NCBI RefSeq assembly: GCF_001751245.1
Contig: NZ_LJGU01000116.1
Coordinates: 1-64,000 of the forward strand
Source of the DNA: Streptomyces oceani
Lineage (GTDB): Bacteria > Actinomycetota > Actinomycetes > Streptomycetales > Streptomycetaceae
Direction: 5' to 3'
Length of the DNA: 64,000 nt
Shown here one piece after another: positions 19,521 to 28,241 of the stretch (position 1 is its first letter; each line of letters begins with the position of its first letter). The position numbers and the translations under genes were made by a program. The notes under the pieces are model-generated. The model did not search any database, had not been told where the DNA came from, and worked only from the letters and a program-made list of their open reading frames with translations.

Positions 19521-20918
19521 TCAGCCGGTAGCCACCGGCGCCCGCCGCCGCTGCCGTACGGCACTGCGGGTTGCGTACAGCGTGACACCACCGGCCAGCA
19601 CCAGCGCCGTCAGCGCCAGGCCGGCCGTGGCGCCCCAGCCCGCCGCGCGGTACGCCAGCGCGCCGACGGTGCCGCCGAGCGAACTGCCCAGGTAGTACGC
19701 CATCTGGTACAGCGCCGCCGCCTGTGCCCGACCCTCGGTGGCCGTGTGGCTCACCGCGCCGGACGCGACCACGTGCCCGGTGAAGAAGCCAGCGGTGATC
19801 AGGACGAGGCCCGCGATCACGGCCACCAGGCTGTTCATCAGCGACAGCAGCAGCCCGGTCGAGGCCGTACCGATCGCCAGGTACAACGCGCCCCGTCGGC
19901 CCAGCCGCGCGGTCAGTCGACCGGCGAGCGTGGAGGAGACCGTGCCGACCAGGTAGATCACGAAGATCGAACCGGCCAGCCCCTGCGACAACCCGAAGGC
20001 GTCCCCCACCAGCCGGTAGCCGATCACCGTGTAGACCGCGCCGAAGACGGTCATGAACAGCAGCCCGATCGCGTACAGCCGCAGCAGCAGCGCGTTGCCC
20101 AGGTGCCCGCGCACCGTACGGGCGAAGGCCCGTGGGCTCGCCGCCGCGGGGGTGAAGTGCCGGGGCCGGGGCGCCAGCAACCGGAAGGCGACCGCGCACA
20201 GCAGCGCCATTACGCCCACCGTGGCCAGCGCGGCGCGCCAGCCGAAGCCCTGGGTCACCCAGCCGGTGAGGATCCGGCCACTCATCCCGCCGATACTGTT
20301 GCCCGCGACGAACAGCCCGACCGCCGCCACGAGCGCCCGAGCCCGTACCTCCTCGGAGAGGTACGCCATCGCTGAAGCCGGGATTCCGGCGATCGCCGCG
20401 CCCTGCGCGACCCGTAGGGCGATCAGCCAGCCCAGCGAGGGGGCGAGCGGCAGCAGCAGCGCCAGGGCGACGGCCACGGTGAGGGAGACGGTCATCATGC
20501 GGCGCCGGCCGAAACGTTCGGACAGGGCGCTGAGTGGCAGTACGGCCAGGGCGAGCCCGATGGTCGCGCCGGAGACCGTCCAACTGGCCTGGTCCGGGGT
20601 GACGCCGAGGTCGGCGGAGATGGTGGGCAGCAGTGCCTGGGTCGCGTAGAGCAGGCCGAAGGCGGCCAGCCCCGCGGCGAACAGCGCGAGCGTCAGCCGG
20701 CGATAGCCGGGCTCGCCGGGGCGGAGCTTGGTGCCGTCGGATCCCCCGCCGAGGCTGCCGCGCGCGGGCTTCGCGGTGTGTGCGTCGTCCACGGCGCCCG
20801 CGCCGTCCGTGCCGCCCCGGGGCGCGGGGGTTTCGCGGCGTCGAGCGTCGGGGGAGTCGGGTACGGATTCGGATGCGGCGCCCACGGTGCCCGTGGACGC
20901 CTTGGTATCGGCAGGCAT
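19521..20918 (-). CDS. MFS transporter
   Basis: Protein of 465 residues with a hydrophilic Gly/Asp-rich head of about 70 residues, then twelve-helix major facilitator architecture (LALFAAGLAAFGLLYATQALLP, LGVTPDQASWTVSGATIGLALAVLPLSALSERFGRRR across helices 1-3). It resembles YnfM/AraJ-type drug or sugar efflux proteins. ATG 20918 lies seven bases after TACCGT (20931-20926), so is preferred over the upstream ATG at 20990. It is divergent from a LysR regulator, which probably controls it. Confidence 0.9.
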   Translation of the reverse strand: MPADTKASTGTVGAASESVPDSPDARRRETPAPRGGTDGAGAVDDAHTAKPARGSLGGGSDGTKLRPGEPGYRRLTLALFAAGLAAFGLLYATQALLPTISADLGVTPDQASWTVSGATIGLALAVLPLSALSERFGRRRMMTVSLTVAVALALLLPLAPSLGWLIALRVAQGAAIAGIPASAMAYLSEEVRARALVAAVGLFVAGNSIGGMSGRILTGWVTQGFGWRAALATVGVMALLCAVAFRLLAPRPRHFTPAAASPRAFARTVRGHLGNALLLRLYAIGLLFMTVFGAVYTVIGYRLVGDAFGLSQGLAGSIFVIYLVGTVSSTLAGRLTARLGRRGALYLAIGTASTGLLLSLMNSLVAVIAGLVLITAGFFTGHVVASGAVSHTATEGRAQAAALYQMAYYLGSSLGGTVGALAYRAAGWGATAGLALTALVLAGGVTLYATRSAVRQRRRAPVATG

Positions 20919-21084
20919 GCCCCTGACGGTACGGTGACCCCACTCATGCGTCCAATGCACGAAGCACTCGGGAATGATCCGTAATCGCATGAGTCCAGTT
21001 GAGGCGAGCGGGACTCATCCGACCGGAACCGAAAGTGAAGCGCGCGACACCTCGCCCAGCCCGACCGGAAGTACGTGATCCGCC
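20919..21084. promoter_or_regulatory. MFS/LysR divergent control region
   Basis: Inverted octamers CTCATGCG (20943-20950) and CGCATGAG (20986-20993) lie 35 bases apart, and the direct element ATGNGTCCA occurs at both (20946-20954 and 20989-20997). They sit upstream of the leaderless MFS promoter, as expected for LysR-type activator boxes. Confidence 0.5.
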
Positions 21085-22032
21085 ATGAGCACCCAACCGA
21101 GCCCAGCATCGAGCGCCGAACCAAGCACCGCCGCCGACTGGGCCACCGCCCTCACCCCTCGCCTCGCGCACTTCGTCGCGGTCGCCCGCCACGAGCACGT
21201 CACCCGGGCCGCGTACGACCTGGGCGTGCCGCAGTCCACCCTGAGCCGCTCCCTGTCCCGACTCGAAGCGGACCTCGGCGTGGCACTGCTGGCCCGGCAC
21301 GGGCGTACGGTCTCGCTGACGCCGGCCGGGCGCACCTTCCTCGCCTCCGCGGAGCGGGCCCTCGCGGCTGTCGAGCAGGCGGCCGAGTCCGTACGCTCCG
21401 ACGCCGATCCGGCGACCGGCAAGGTCGCGTTCGGCTTTCTGCACACGCTCGGTTGGGAGACCGTGCCGAGCCTGATCCGCGCCTTCCGTGCCGAACACCC
21501 GCGGGTACGCTTCGCGTTGGTGCAGAACTACGGCGCGGCGATGCTGGAACGCCTGCGCGCGGGGGAATTGGACCTGTGCCTGACCTCGCCGGTGCCGGAC
21601 GCCGCGGACCTGGTCGCCCGGCGACTGGACGAACAGCGGCTGAGCCTCGTCGTGCCGGACGACCATCCGCTCGCGGCTCGTAGGCGCGTCCGGTTGGCCG
21701 AGGTGGCGGGGGAGCCCTTCGTCACCCTGGAGCCGGGTTACGGCATGCGGCGCATCCTCGAGTCACTGTGCGCGGAGGCGGGGTTCCGGCCGCGGATCGC
21801 CTTCGAGGGCGAGGAGGCGGAGACGATCCGCGGCCTGGTCGCGGCGGGCCTCGGGGTGGCGCTGCTGCCACCGCCGGCCATCGCGCGTCCGGGGGTGCAC
21901 GAACTGACCGTCACCGCCCCGCGCGCGGTGCGCGAGATCGGTCTGGCCTGGTCGGCCGGACGTCCGGACACGGCGCCGGTGGCGGCGTTCAAGGAGTTCC
22001 TGCTGAGTCGGCGGGGACGACTGCTGGGCTGA
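21085..22032 (+). CDS. LysR family transcriptional regulator
   Basis: Protein of 315 residues. Winged helix-turn-helix near residues 25-85 (RLAHFVAVARHEHVTRAAYD, LGVPQSTLSRSLSRLEADLG, LTPAGRTFLASAERAL) followed by a periplasmic-binding-like effector domain (GKVAFGFLHTLGWETVPSLI). Divergent from the MFS exporter with a 166-base gap carrying inverted and direct repeats, so it most likely senses the exported compound. The coinducer is unknown. The start at ATG 21085 leaves a 23-residue Ser/Ala head before the HTH. Confidence 0.92.
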   Translation: MSTQPSPASSAEPSTAADWATALTPRLAHFVAVARHEHVTRAAYDLGVPQSTLSRSLSRLEADLGVALLARHGRTVSLTPAGRTFLASAERALAAVEQAAESVRSDADPATGKVAFGFLHTLGWETVPSLIRAFRAEHPRVRFALVQNYGAAMLERLRAGELDLCLTSPVPDAADLVARRLDEQRLSLVVPDDHPLAARRRVRLAEVAGEPFVTLEPGYGMRRILESLCAEAGFRPRIAFEGEEAETIRGLVAAGLGVALLPPPAIARPGVHELTVTAPRAVREIGLAWSAGRPDTAPVAAFKEFLLSRRGRLLG

Positions 22033-22191
22033 GGTTCGGATCGATGGTCATCGTGGTGGTGTCGTTTGGGCTGGGAAGGCTCACGGTGGACGGCTGAGGC
22101 GCCGGGTGTTGCGCAGGAGCAGTTCTGACCTGCACGTGGGCGGCGCGACCAGCGCGCACCGCCGGCCGTACGTAGCGGGCTCTCCGTACGG

Positions 22192-22944
22192 TCAGCGCCC
22201 CAGGGAACGCCCGAAGCCCGCGGCCAGCGGCATCCGCAGGCCCAGCGGCGGGGGTGCGGCCAGCGCGTCCGCGAGCGGGCGGGCGAAGTCCCGCTCGCAC
22301 ACCGCGCCGAAGGCGAAATCCTGGGCGAGGGCGGCTACTTCGCGGCGGTGCCCGTGCAATGCGTGCCCGTCCGAGTGCACCTCGAAGCGGCACACATCCG
22401 GGTTCACGGCTTTCGCCCGCTCGGCCAGCCGGTACGAGTGCTCCGGATCGCTGTGCGCGTCATCGGCCCCCTGGACGAACAGGACGTGTCGGCCGACGAG
22501 TTGCTCCACCGGTTCCCTGGCCCCGGTCAGCCAGGGAGCGATCGCCAGCACGGCCACGACGGCCTCGTGTCCGCCGGCGCGCAGCGCGGCGCGGGCGCCG
22601 AGGTCCGTACCGATCAGGCAGACCGGCACGTCGCCGTAGCGCCGCACCACCTCCTGTACGGCCCATTCGGCGTCCTCGGCGGGGTGCGCCGCCTCGTCGT
22701 TCCAGCCGCGGTAGCGGTAGCGCAGGACATGCGCCGTCAGCGACTCCTCCATGCCCGCTCTGGCGAGTCCGCGTGCCATCCGCAGTGCGGCCGCTGCCGC
22801 GATCGGCGAGGGGCGGCGGGCGCTGCGGGGTTCGCCCCCGGGAAGCAGCAGGAGAACGCCGTGCGAAGCCCGACGTTCGCCCAGCGGCCGTCCCAACTTG
22901 GCGTCCCGGGGCGGCAGTCGTTCGGACGAAGCGTGCTGGGCCAT
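22192..22944 (-). CDS. Alpha/beta hydrolase
   Basis: Protein of about 250 residues. GVLLLLPGGEP near the N-terminus is the oxyanion strand; VCLIGTDLGARAAL is the nucleophile elbow, in which the usual GxSxG has Asp in place of Ser (G-T-D-L-G); VLFVQGADDAHSDP carries the acid and DGHALHGH the His. Dienelactone-hydrolase-like enzymes may use other nucleophiles, so this could be active or a non-hydrolytic relative. Start uncertain: ATG 22944 (GATCGT six bases upstream) or GTG 22995. Convergent with LysR. Confidence 0.75.
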   Translation of the reverse strand: MAQHASSERLPPRDAKLGRPLGERRASHGVLLLLPGGEPRSARRPSPIAAAAALRMARGLARAGMEESLTAHVLRYRYRGWNDEAAHPAEDAEWAVQEVVRRYGDVPVCLIGTDLGARAALRAGGHEAVVAVLAIAPWLTGAREPVEQLVGRHVLFVQGADDAHSDPEHSYRLAERAKAVNPDVCRFEVHSDGHALHGHRREVAALAQDFAFGAVCERDFARPLADALAAPPPLGLRMPLAAGFGRSLGR

Positions 22945-23091
22945 GTCGGAACGATCCCAGAGGCGTGAGGGCTGCGGACCGGTGTGGTTGATCACTTTCC
23001 GGTAAAGCCGGCCCGGAGCGGCGGGGAGCGTGTGATCCGGTGGCCCCGCGGTAGCCGGGCATCGCCTCCGCGGGCGATTCCCCGTGGATGT

Positions 23092-23103
23092 CTACGCGCG
23101 TAG
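23092..23103. promoter_or_regulatory. Nucleoside-regulon operator, copy 3 (perfect)
   Basis: CTACGCGCGTAG lies four bases before the -10 TACAGT (23108-23113) of adenosine deaminase, entirely inside the -10/-35 spacer. The ATG follows the -10 by six bases, so a bound repressor would exclude RNA polymerase. Confidence 0.65.
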
Positions 23104-23119
23104 GAGCTACAGTACGGCA

Positions 23120-24313
23120 ATGACGAGCGAGACCCCGAACACCGTTCCCACTCCGGAGCAGATCCGCCGCGCTCCCAAGGCGCTGTTGCATGACCACCTC
23201 GACGGCGGTCTCCGTCCGGCCACGATCATCGAACTCGCCCGGGAAACCGGCTACTCGGGACTCCCCGAGTCCGACGACGCCGACCGGCTCAACGCCTGGT
23301 TCCGGGAGTCCGCCGACTCCGGTTCGCTGGAGCGCTACCTGGAGACCTTCGCGCACACCTGTGCCGTGATGCAGACTCGGGACGCCCTCGTACGGGTCGC
23401 TGCCGAGTGCGCGGAGGACCTGGCGGCGGACGGGGTGGTGTACGCGGAGGTGCGGTACGCCCCCGAACAACACCTCGAGCGCGGGCTCACGCTGGAGCAG
23501 GTCGTCGAAGCGGTGAACGAGGGCTTCCGCCTCGGCGAGCGGCGGGCGCGCGCGGCTGGCAACCGTATCCGGGTGGGCGCGCTGCTCACGGCGATGCGGC
23601 ACGCCGCGCGGGCGCTCGAGATCGCCGAGCTGGCCAACGGCTATCGCGACCAGGGCGTCGTCGGCTTCGACATCGCGGGTGCGGAGGCGGGCTACCCTCC
23701 GACCCGGCACTTGGACGCGTTCGAGTTCCTGAAGCGGGAGAACAACCACTTCACCATCCACGCGGGTGAGGCGTTCGGCCTGCCCTCCATCTGGCAGGCG
23801 CTGCAGTGGTGCGGCGCGGACCGGTTGGGCCACGGCGTGCGGATCATCGACGACATCGACCCCGGCGGTGCCGCCGGTGCCGGGGCTGTGAGTGACGCCA
23901 AGTCGGGGGAGGTGCGCCTGGGGCGGCTGGCGGCGTACGTACGGGACAAGCGCGTTCCGCTGGAGCTGTGCCCCAGTTCCAACCTGCAGACCGGCGCGGC
24001 CGCCTCGTACGCCGAGCATCCGATCGGACTGCTGCGGAGGCTGAACTTCCGGGCGACGGTGAATACCGACAACCGTCTGATGAGCGGCACCAGCATGAGC
24101 GCCGAGTTCGGTCATCTGGTGCGGACTTTCGGTTACACCCTGGACGACATGCAGTGGTTCACCGTCAATGCGATGAAGTCCGCGTTCATCCCTTTCGATG
24201 AACGACTTGCGATGATCAACGAGGTGATCAAGCCCGGGTACGCCGAGCTGAAGGCGGAGTGGCTGTTCCATGCCGCGGCCCCGGACAACGGGCTGACCAG
24301 CGCTTCCGGCTAG
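23120..24313 (+). CDS. add: Adenosine deaminase
   Basis: Protein of 397 residues. [12 protein letters not shown] (zinc His-x-His near residues 25-27), [12 protein letters not shown] (catalytic Glu), [17 protein letters not shown] and NTDNRLMS are the adenosine deaminase motifs in order. It converts adenosine/deoxyadenosine to inosine/deoxyinosine for the purine nucleoside phosphorylase encoded near 42 kb. Leaderless: TACAGT ends at 23113 and the ATG is at 23120, which is why this start is preferred over the one at 23084. The operator at 23092-23103 links it to the nucleoside regulon. Confidence 0.95.
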   Translation: MTSETPNTVPTPEQIRRAPKALLHDHLDGGLRPATIIELARETGYSGLPESDDADRLNAWFRESADSGSLERYLETFAHTCAVMQTRDALVRVAAECAEDLAADGVVYAEVRYAPEQHLERGLTLEQVVEAVNEGFRLGERRARAAGNRIRVGALLTAMRHAARALEIAELANGYRDQGVVGFDIAGAEAGYPPTRHLDAFEFLKRENNHFTIHAGEAFGLPSIWQALQWCGADRLGHGVRIIDDIDPGGAAGAGAVSDAKSGEVRLGRLAAYVRDKRVPLELCPSSNLQTGAAASYAEHPIGLLRRLNFRATVNTDNRLMSGTSMSAEFGHLVRTFGYTLDDMQWFTVNAMKSAFIPFDERLAMINEVIKPGYAELKAEWLFHAAAPDNGLTSASG

Positions 24314-24390
24314 CCACGACGCTCGGCGAGGAGATGCGGCACGGATCCCGGCTCGGGGTTCGGGCGTCATCCCCCGCGGTCGCGTCGTGC

Positions 24391-24418
24391 TTGTGACTCA
24401 TGACGGATTGTGGCTACG
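24391..24418 (+). promoter_or_regulatory. Promoter of small secreted protein gene
   Basis: A -35 TTGTGA (about 24390) and -10 TACGTT (about 24414) are separated by about 18 bases, upstream of the ATG at 24462. A ribosome site GAGGA lies near 24447. Confidence 0.45.
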
Positions 24419-24461
24419 TTCACGGGACTTGCCACCCCCGTCATAGAGGACGTAGTTAGTC

Positions 24462-24779
24462 ATGAAGCACGGAACGATCAAGACCCTCGGCGTGACCGCG
24501 CTCGGAGCCGCGTTCGCCGTGTCCGGCGCTGGCGCCGCCTCAGCCGCCGACCTCACCGGTCCCGTCGAGGACGTCACCGGAGGCACGGTCTCCGCCTCGC
24601 CGCTCAAGCAGCTGACGCCGGGCTCGGAGGCACCGCGTACGCTCCCCGCCGAGGCGAACGGCGCGTCCGACGCGCGGAGCGGCCTGCCGGGGAACGTCTC
24701 CGCGGACGGTACCCAGCAGCTGCTGGGTGGCATTCCGCTGGCCGGTGGCCTGACCAACGGCGGTCTGACGAACGGCTGA
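24462..24779 (+). CDS. Small secreted protein, unknown function
   Basis: Protein of 105 residues. A Sec signal peptide is clear: MKHGTIKTLG, hydrophobic core VTALGAAFAVSGAGAASA, likely cleavage after ASA-A near residue 27. The mature part of about 78 residues is rich in Gly, Leu, Pro and Ser with repeated short LxGG/LTNG units at the end, and has no cysteine. Small exported proteins of this kind are common in Streptomyces; some are substrate-coating or wall-associated. It has its own promoter and a hairpin terminator downstream. Confidence 0.8.
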   Translation: MKHGTIKTLGVTALGAAFAVSGAGAASAADLTGPVEDVTGGTVSASPLKQLTPGSEAPRTLPAEANGASDARSGLPGNVSADGTQQLLGGIPLAGGLTNGGLTNG

Positions 24780-24811
24780 CGGCTCGTCGCGGTCGGCCCG
24801 CACCGGTCGCT

Positions 24812-24848
24812 CGGGGCCCCGTGGTGCTGAGGCACGGCGGGGCCCCGA
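24812..24848. terminator. GGGGCCCC-rich hairpin
   Basis: CGGGGCCCCGTG (from 24812) can pair with the CACGGCGGGGCCCCG segment ending near 24847, with one bulge and a short loop. It is between the secreted protein gene (+) and the PspC gene (-), so may act in both directions. Confidence 0.55.
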
Positions 24849-24911
24849 CACTGGTTTCGGTGCCGGCGCCGGGCACCGGCCTGCGCCTGTCACCGCCGGG
24901 TGCGCCGGTCG

Positions 24912-25109
24912 TCACCAGGCCGAGCGCTTGCCCTCCTCCGGCAGCAGAATCCACAGCGCGAGATAGAGCAGCACCTGTGGACCCGGAAGCAGGCAGGAGA
25001 CCAGGAAGATCGCGCGCATCGTGGTCGGTTTGGTGCCGAAGCGGCGGGCGAGTCCCGCGCACACGCCACCAATCATCCGGTTGTCCTGTGGGCGGACCAG
25101 TGCGGTCAT
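24912..25109 (-). CDS. PspC domain membrane protein
   Basis: Protein of 65 residues. MTALVRPQDNRMIGGVCAGL followed by ARRFGTKPTTMRAIFLVSCL and a hydrophobic helix (LLYLALWILLP) is the compact PspC (phage shock C) domain found alone in many actinobacteria. It is a small inner-membrane protein, probably in envelope stress sensing. Start ATG 25109 with GGGAGG nine bases upstream; a longer frame to 25151 lacks a ribosome site. Convergent with the secreted protein gene. Confidence 0.9.
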   Translation of the reverse strand: MTALVRPQDNRMIGGVCAGLARRFGTKPTTMRAIFLVSCLLPGPQVLLYLALWILLPEEGKRSAW

Positions 25110-25177
25110 GATGTGCCTCCCGGCACGTTGTGGTGTGGCGGACACTTCCAACGTACGAGTGCCACGCAGGAGAGGCG

Positions 25178-25831
25178 TCAGACGAGCGAGCGATACCGAC
25201 CCTGGAAGCTCTCGGGGGTGTGGACCGCGCCCTGCACGGCCCGCGTGCCGCCGCCTTGCTCCGCTGGCGGACGGCTCGCCGCCCCGGTACGTCGACTCGC
25301 CGCCCCGGTACCCCGATCCGCGGCCCCAGCCCCGGGGCCGACGGGCCCGGAGCGGGCCGCAGGGGTCGCCACGTGGCGCGACAGTCGCCCGCGGACGAAC
25401 GGATAGACCAGCAGCTGGGCCAGCGCGATGCCGGTGAAGTGCAGGATCAGCGTGTCCACGTTGACCGTACGCCCGGGCACCCCCGCCTCAAGGACCCCGA
25501 AGGCGAGCGTGATCAGCAGGCCGGACAGGATCGTGTACGTCGCCGTCCCGAGCAGCGGTTTGGACAACCGGCCGAGCACGATCGGCAGCAGCACGCCCAG
25601 CGGGGAGAGCAGCAGTAGTCCGCCGCCGATGTTCTCCAGCGCGGCTGTCGGCCCGGCGGCGAGGTCGGCCCGGATGGTGGCGAACGGATGCAGGTTGCTG
25701 GGGCAGACCCAGGGCACCGCACGCGGACGCAGCAACATCCAACCGAGGGCCAGCGAATGCAGGACGAGCAGAGCGAAGCTCGCTGCGCGGATACGGGACA
25801 CGGAAACGCCGCCGTGGTCATGACGCTGCAC
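25178..25831 (-). CDS. VanZ-like membrane protein
   Basis: Protein of about 217 residues. Four membrane helices (FALLVLHSLALGWMLL, LENIGGGLLLLSPLGVLLPIV, ATYTILSGLLITLAFGVLE, LILHFTGIALAQLLVYPFV) and the conserved LENIGGGLLLLSPLG and VDTLILHFTG segments mark the VanZ family, linked to teicoplanin resistance in one case but of unclear role generally. The C-terminal 60 residues are disordered, with repeats of TGAASR. GTG 25831 is the tentative start; GTG 25801 is possible. Same direction as, and 65 bases after, the AfsQ-associated lipoprotein gene. Confidence 0.85.
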   Translation of the reverse strand: MQRHDHGGVSVSRIRAASFALLVLHSLALGWMLLRPRAVPWVCPSNLHPFATIRADLAAGPTAALENIGGGLLLLSPLGVLLPIVLGRLSKPLLGTATYTILSGLLITLAFGVLEAGVPGRTVNVDTLILHFTGIALAQLLVYPFVRGRLSRHVATPAARSGPVGPGAGAADRGTGAASRRTGAASRPPAEQGGGTRAVQGAVHTPESFQGRYRSLV

Positions 25832-25896
25832 GGGGAAAAGGACGTCACTCGGCGGACTCCGGTTCCGAGTCGGAGTGTGAGCCGCTACACGAACGG

Positions 25897-26562
25897 TCAC
25901 GCCGTGGTGCCGGCGCTCGCCGCGTCCTTCGGCTCGTTGCGCAGCTGTGTTCCACAGGTGTAGCGCCGCAGTTCGGCGTCCTCGTCCTCCCGCGGACCGC
26001 CCAGCAGCACCGTGTTGTCGTTGTCGGCGGCGCCGGACTCGGCGTAGGAGCACACGAGCTGCGCGAGGGCGTACGCCGGCAGCGTGTCCAGCGGCTCGCT
26101 CAGCCGGATCGTGCCGGTCGGGTCGTCCGCGGCAGGCTCCTCGACCAGTAGGTCGGAGGGCACCTTGCTCTCGAAACCGGCCGCCCGCTCCTGCTGGTCG
26201 GGCCGTTGCTGGAGTTGGTCGAGGAGCACCCGGGCGAAGTTGTGCCGGGTCTCCGGCAGCCGTACGAGCCGCTCGGCGGGCACGAGTCGGGAACCGCACA
26301 GCAGATAGATCCGTACGGGCGCGCGGCCCGGCCCCACCCCATTGCTCTCGTCCTCCGGGAGCACGCAGGCGGCCCGGGACGGCGCCGCTCCGGCGTCCAC
26401 CGGGACGGAAGTGGACTGGATGCCGCACCCGCTCGCCGCCACCCCGAGGCCGGCGAGCACGGCCGCGAGAACTATGCCGGGACGGCGACGAGTGTGGCGA
26501 TGGACGGGACGGGCGCCTCGGCGGTTCGTACGGCGATCGGCGCGACGTGGGAGGGAGATCAC
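25897..26562 (-). CDS. Lipoprotein of the afsQ operon
   Basis: Protein of 221 residues. An Arg-rich head and hydrophobic stretch IVLAAVLAGLGVAAS end in a lipobox-like LGVAASGC, so it is exported and lipidated (Cys near residue 46). The mature region has several Cys and no domain I can name. Its ATG overlaps the stop of the sensor kinase gene by four bases, so it is produced with the AfsQ1/AfsQ2 pair. In S. coelicolor a lipoprotein gene occupies the same place; a role as accessory sensor or modulator of AfsQ2 is inferred from this coupling only. Confidence 0.8.
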   Translation of the reverse strand: MISLPRRADRRTNRRGARPVHRHTRRRPGIVLAAVLAGLGVAASGCGIQSTSVPVDAGAAPSRAACVLPEDESNGVGPGRAPVRIYLLCGSRLVPAERLVRLPETRHNFARVLLDQLQQRPDQQERAAGFESKVPSDLLVEEPAADDPTGTIRLSEPLDTLPAYALAQLVCSYAESGAADNDNTVLLGGPREDEDAELRRYTCGTQLRNEPKDAASAGTTA

Positions 26563-28241
26563 GGCTGGCCTCCGTCGGTGTCCGGGCGGTCGGTACCCGG
26601 CGGGTGGTCACGCTGGTCGCGCGGGTGGCTCGTACCGGCATCGTCCGCGTCGGTGCGGTCCGCGTCGGCACTGTCCGCCCGCGAGCCGCCCTCCGCAGGG
26701 CCGTCGCCGTCGGCCGCCCCGTCGTTGTCGGCCGGTTCGCTGCCGTCCCGGGGCAGTCGCAGTGTGAACACCGCGCCGCCCTCCGACCCCTGGGCGTTCC
26801 GGGCGGTGATCTCGCCACCGTGGACGTGGGCGTTCTCCATCGCGATGGACAGGCCCAGGCCGCTGCCCTCCGATCTGGGCCGGGAGGCGCTGGCCTTGTA
26901 GAAGCGGTCGAAGACGTGCGGCAGGACGTCCTCCGGGATGCCCGGCCCGCGGTCGGCCACCTCGACCAGCAGCTCGCCCCGGCCGTCGGGCGCCTCAGTG
27001 GTGCGTACGGACACCCGCACCGGCGAACCGCCGTGCTTGAGCGCGTTCCCGATGAGGTTCGCCAGGATGACGTCCAGGCGTCGGGGATCGAGCCGCGCCA
27101 TGATGCCCCGGTCCGCGTCCAGGTCGACGGCGTCCAGCCAGGCCCGGGCGTCGATGCAGGCTGTCACCTGGTCGGCCACGTCGACCGAGTCCAGGACGAG
27201 CTTGGCCGTGCCGGCGTCGAACCGGGTGACCTCCATCAGGTTCTCCACCAGGTCGCCCAGCCGTCGCGTCTCGCTGATCACCAGCCCGACCGCCGGGGCG
27301 ATCAGCGGGTCCAGGTTCTCCTGCTCCTCCTCCAGCACCTCCGTGACCGCCGAGATCGCGGTGAGCGGCGTACGCAGCTCGTGCGACATGTCGGCGACGA
27401 ACCGCCGCGAGGACTCCTCCCGGCCGCTCAGCTCCGCGACGCGCTTCTCCAGGGACTCCGCGGTCTCGTTGAAGGTACGGGAAAGCTCGGCGAGTTCGTC
27501 CGTGCCGGTGACCTTCAGCCGGGTGTCCAGCTTGCCCTCGCCCAGTCGCCGGGCGGCGTCCGCGAGTCGTCGTACGGGGCGCAGCACCCCGGTGGCCGCG
27601 GCCTGCGCCAGCAGCATGGCGCCGAGGAGTGCCACGGTGGTGGCGATGCCCAGCGACCAGGCCAGCGAGTTGAGGTCGTCACGCTCCGGCGCGAGCGACT
27701 TGAGCAGGTAACCGGTGGGTGCGGGCTGTTGCCCGACCAGCTTCCCGCCGCCGACCAGGTACGGTTCCCCGCCGAGCGTGATCCGCTGCCAGTAGAGGTG
27801 GTACGGGTAGGCGTTGGTCTCGGTGACCGGACGCTTCTGGTTCACCGCCGTGCGCAGCTTCCGCGGCACGTCCTCGTAGGTGAAGTCCTTCGCGCTGGAG
27901 GACACGGTGCAGCGCCTGCCGTCCTTGTCCTCACCCAACAGCACCACGTCGTAGCTCTGCGTGGTACGCGCCATCCCCAGCGCGGCTTCGCGGAGTTGCT
28001 CGCAGTCGAACCGCCGTGGCAGCTTCCCGGCCCCGTCCTCCATGGTCTGGCGGAAGTCGTTCAGCGCGGCGTCCTGGGTACGGGTGAGGACGGCGTCCCG
28101 GTTCAGCCAGTACGCGATGCCGGAGGCGGACACCGCGGCGGTCAGCGCGACGAGCGCGAAGACGACGACGAGGCGCAGCCGAAGCGTCGGCAGGAGGCTC
28201 GCCACCCGGCCACGGAGACCGCCGGGTGGTTCGTCACTCAC
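26559..28241 (-). CDS. afsQ2: Sensor histidine kinase AfsQ2
   Basis: Protein of 560 residues. TM1 near residues 22-45, an extracytoplasmic sensor region of about 140 residues, TM2 (GIATTVALLGAMLLAQAAA), a HAMP domain, and FVADMSHELRTPLTAISAV with the phospho-acceptor His. N box NLIGNALKHGG, G boxes DRGPGIP and GSGLGLSIA follow. It autophosphorylates and passes phosphate to AfsQ1, controlling antibiotic genes and nitrogen-related responses in S. coelicolor. A C-terminal tail of about 60 residues is Asp/Arg/Gly-rich and disordered. GTGA overlap with afsQ1 and ATGA overlap with the lipoprotein gene show one operon. Confidence 0.93.
   Translation of the reverse strand: MSDEPPGGLRGRVASLLPTLRLRLVVVFALVALTAAVSASGIAYWLNRDAVLTRTQDAALNDFRQTMEDGAGKLPRRFDCEQLREAALGMARTTQSYDVVLLGEDKDGRRCTVSSSAKDFTYEDVPRKLRTAVNQKRPVTETNAYPYHLYWQRITLGGEPYLVGGGKLVGQQPAPTGYLLKSLAPERDDLNSLAWSLGIATTVALLGAMLLAQAAATGVLRPVRRLADAARRLGEGKLDTRLKVTGTDELAELSRTFNETAESLEKRVAELSGREESSRRFVADMSHELRTPLTAISAVTEVLEEEQENLDPLIAPAVGLVISETRRLGDLVENLMEVTRFDAGTAKLVLDSVDVADQVTACIDARAWLDAVDLDADRGIMARLDPRRLDVILANLIGNALKHGGSPVRVSVRTTEAPDGRGELLVEVADRGPGIPEDVLPHVFDRFYKASASRPRSEGSGLGLSIAMENAHVHGGEITARNAQGSEGGAVFTLRLPRDGSEPADNDGAADGDGPAEGGSRADSADADRTDADDAGTSHPRDQRDHPPGTDRPDTDGGQP

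Noticed and set aside
22460..24370. 636-residue minus-strand frame across add
   Set aside because: Overlaps the adenosine deaminase gene and has no domain.
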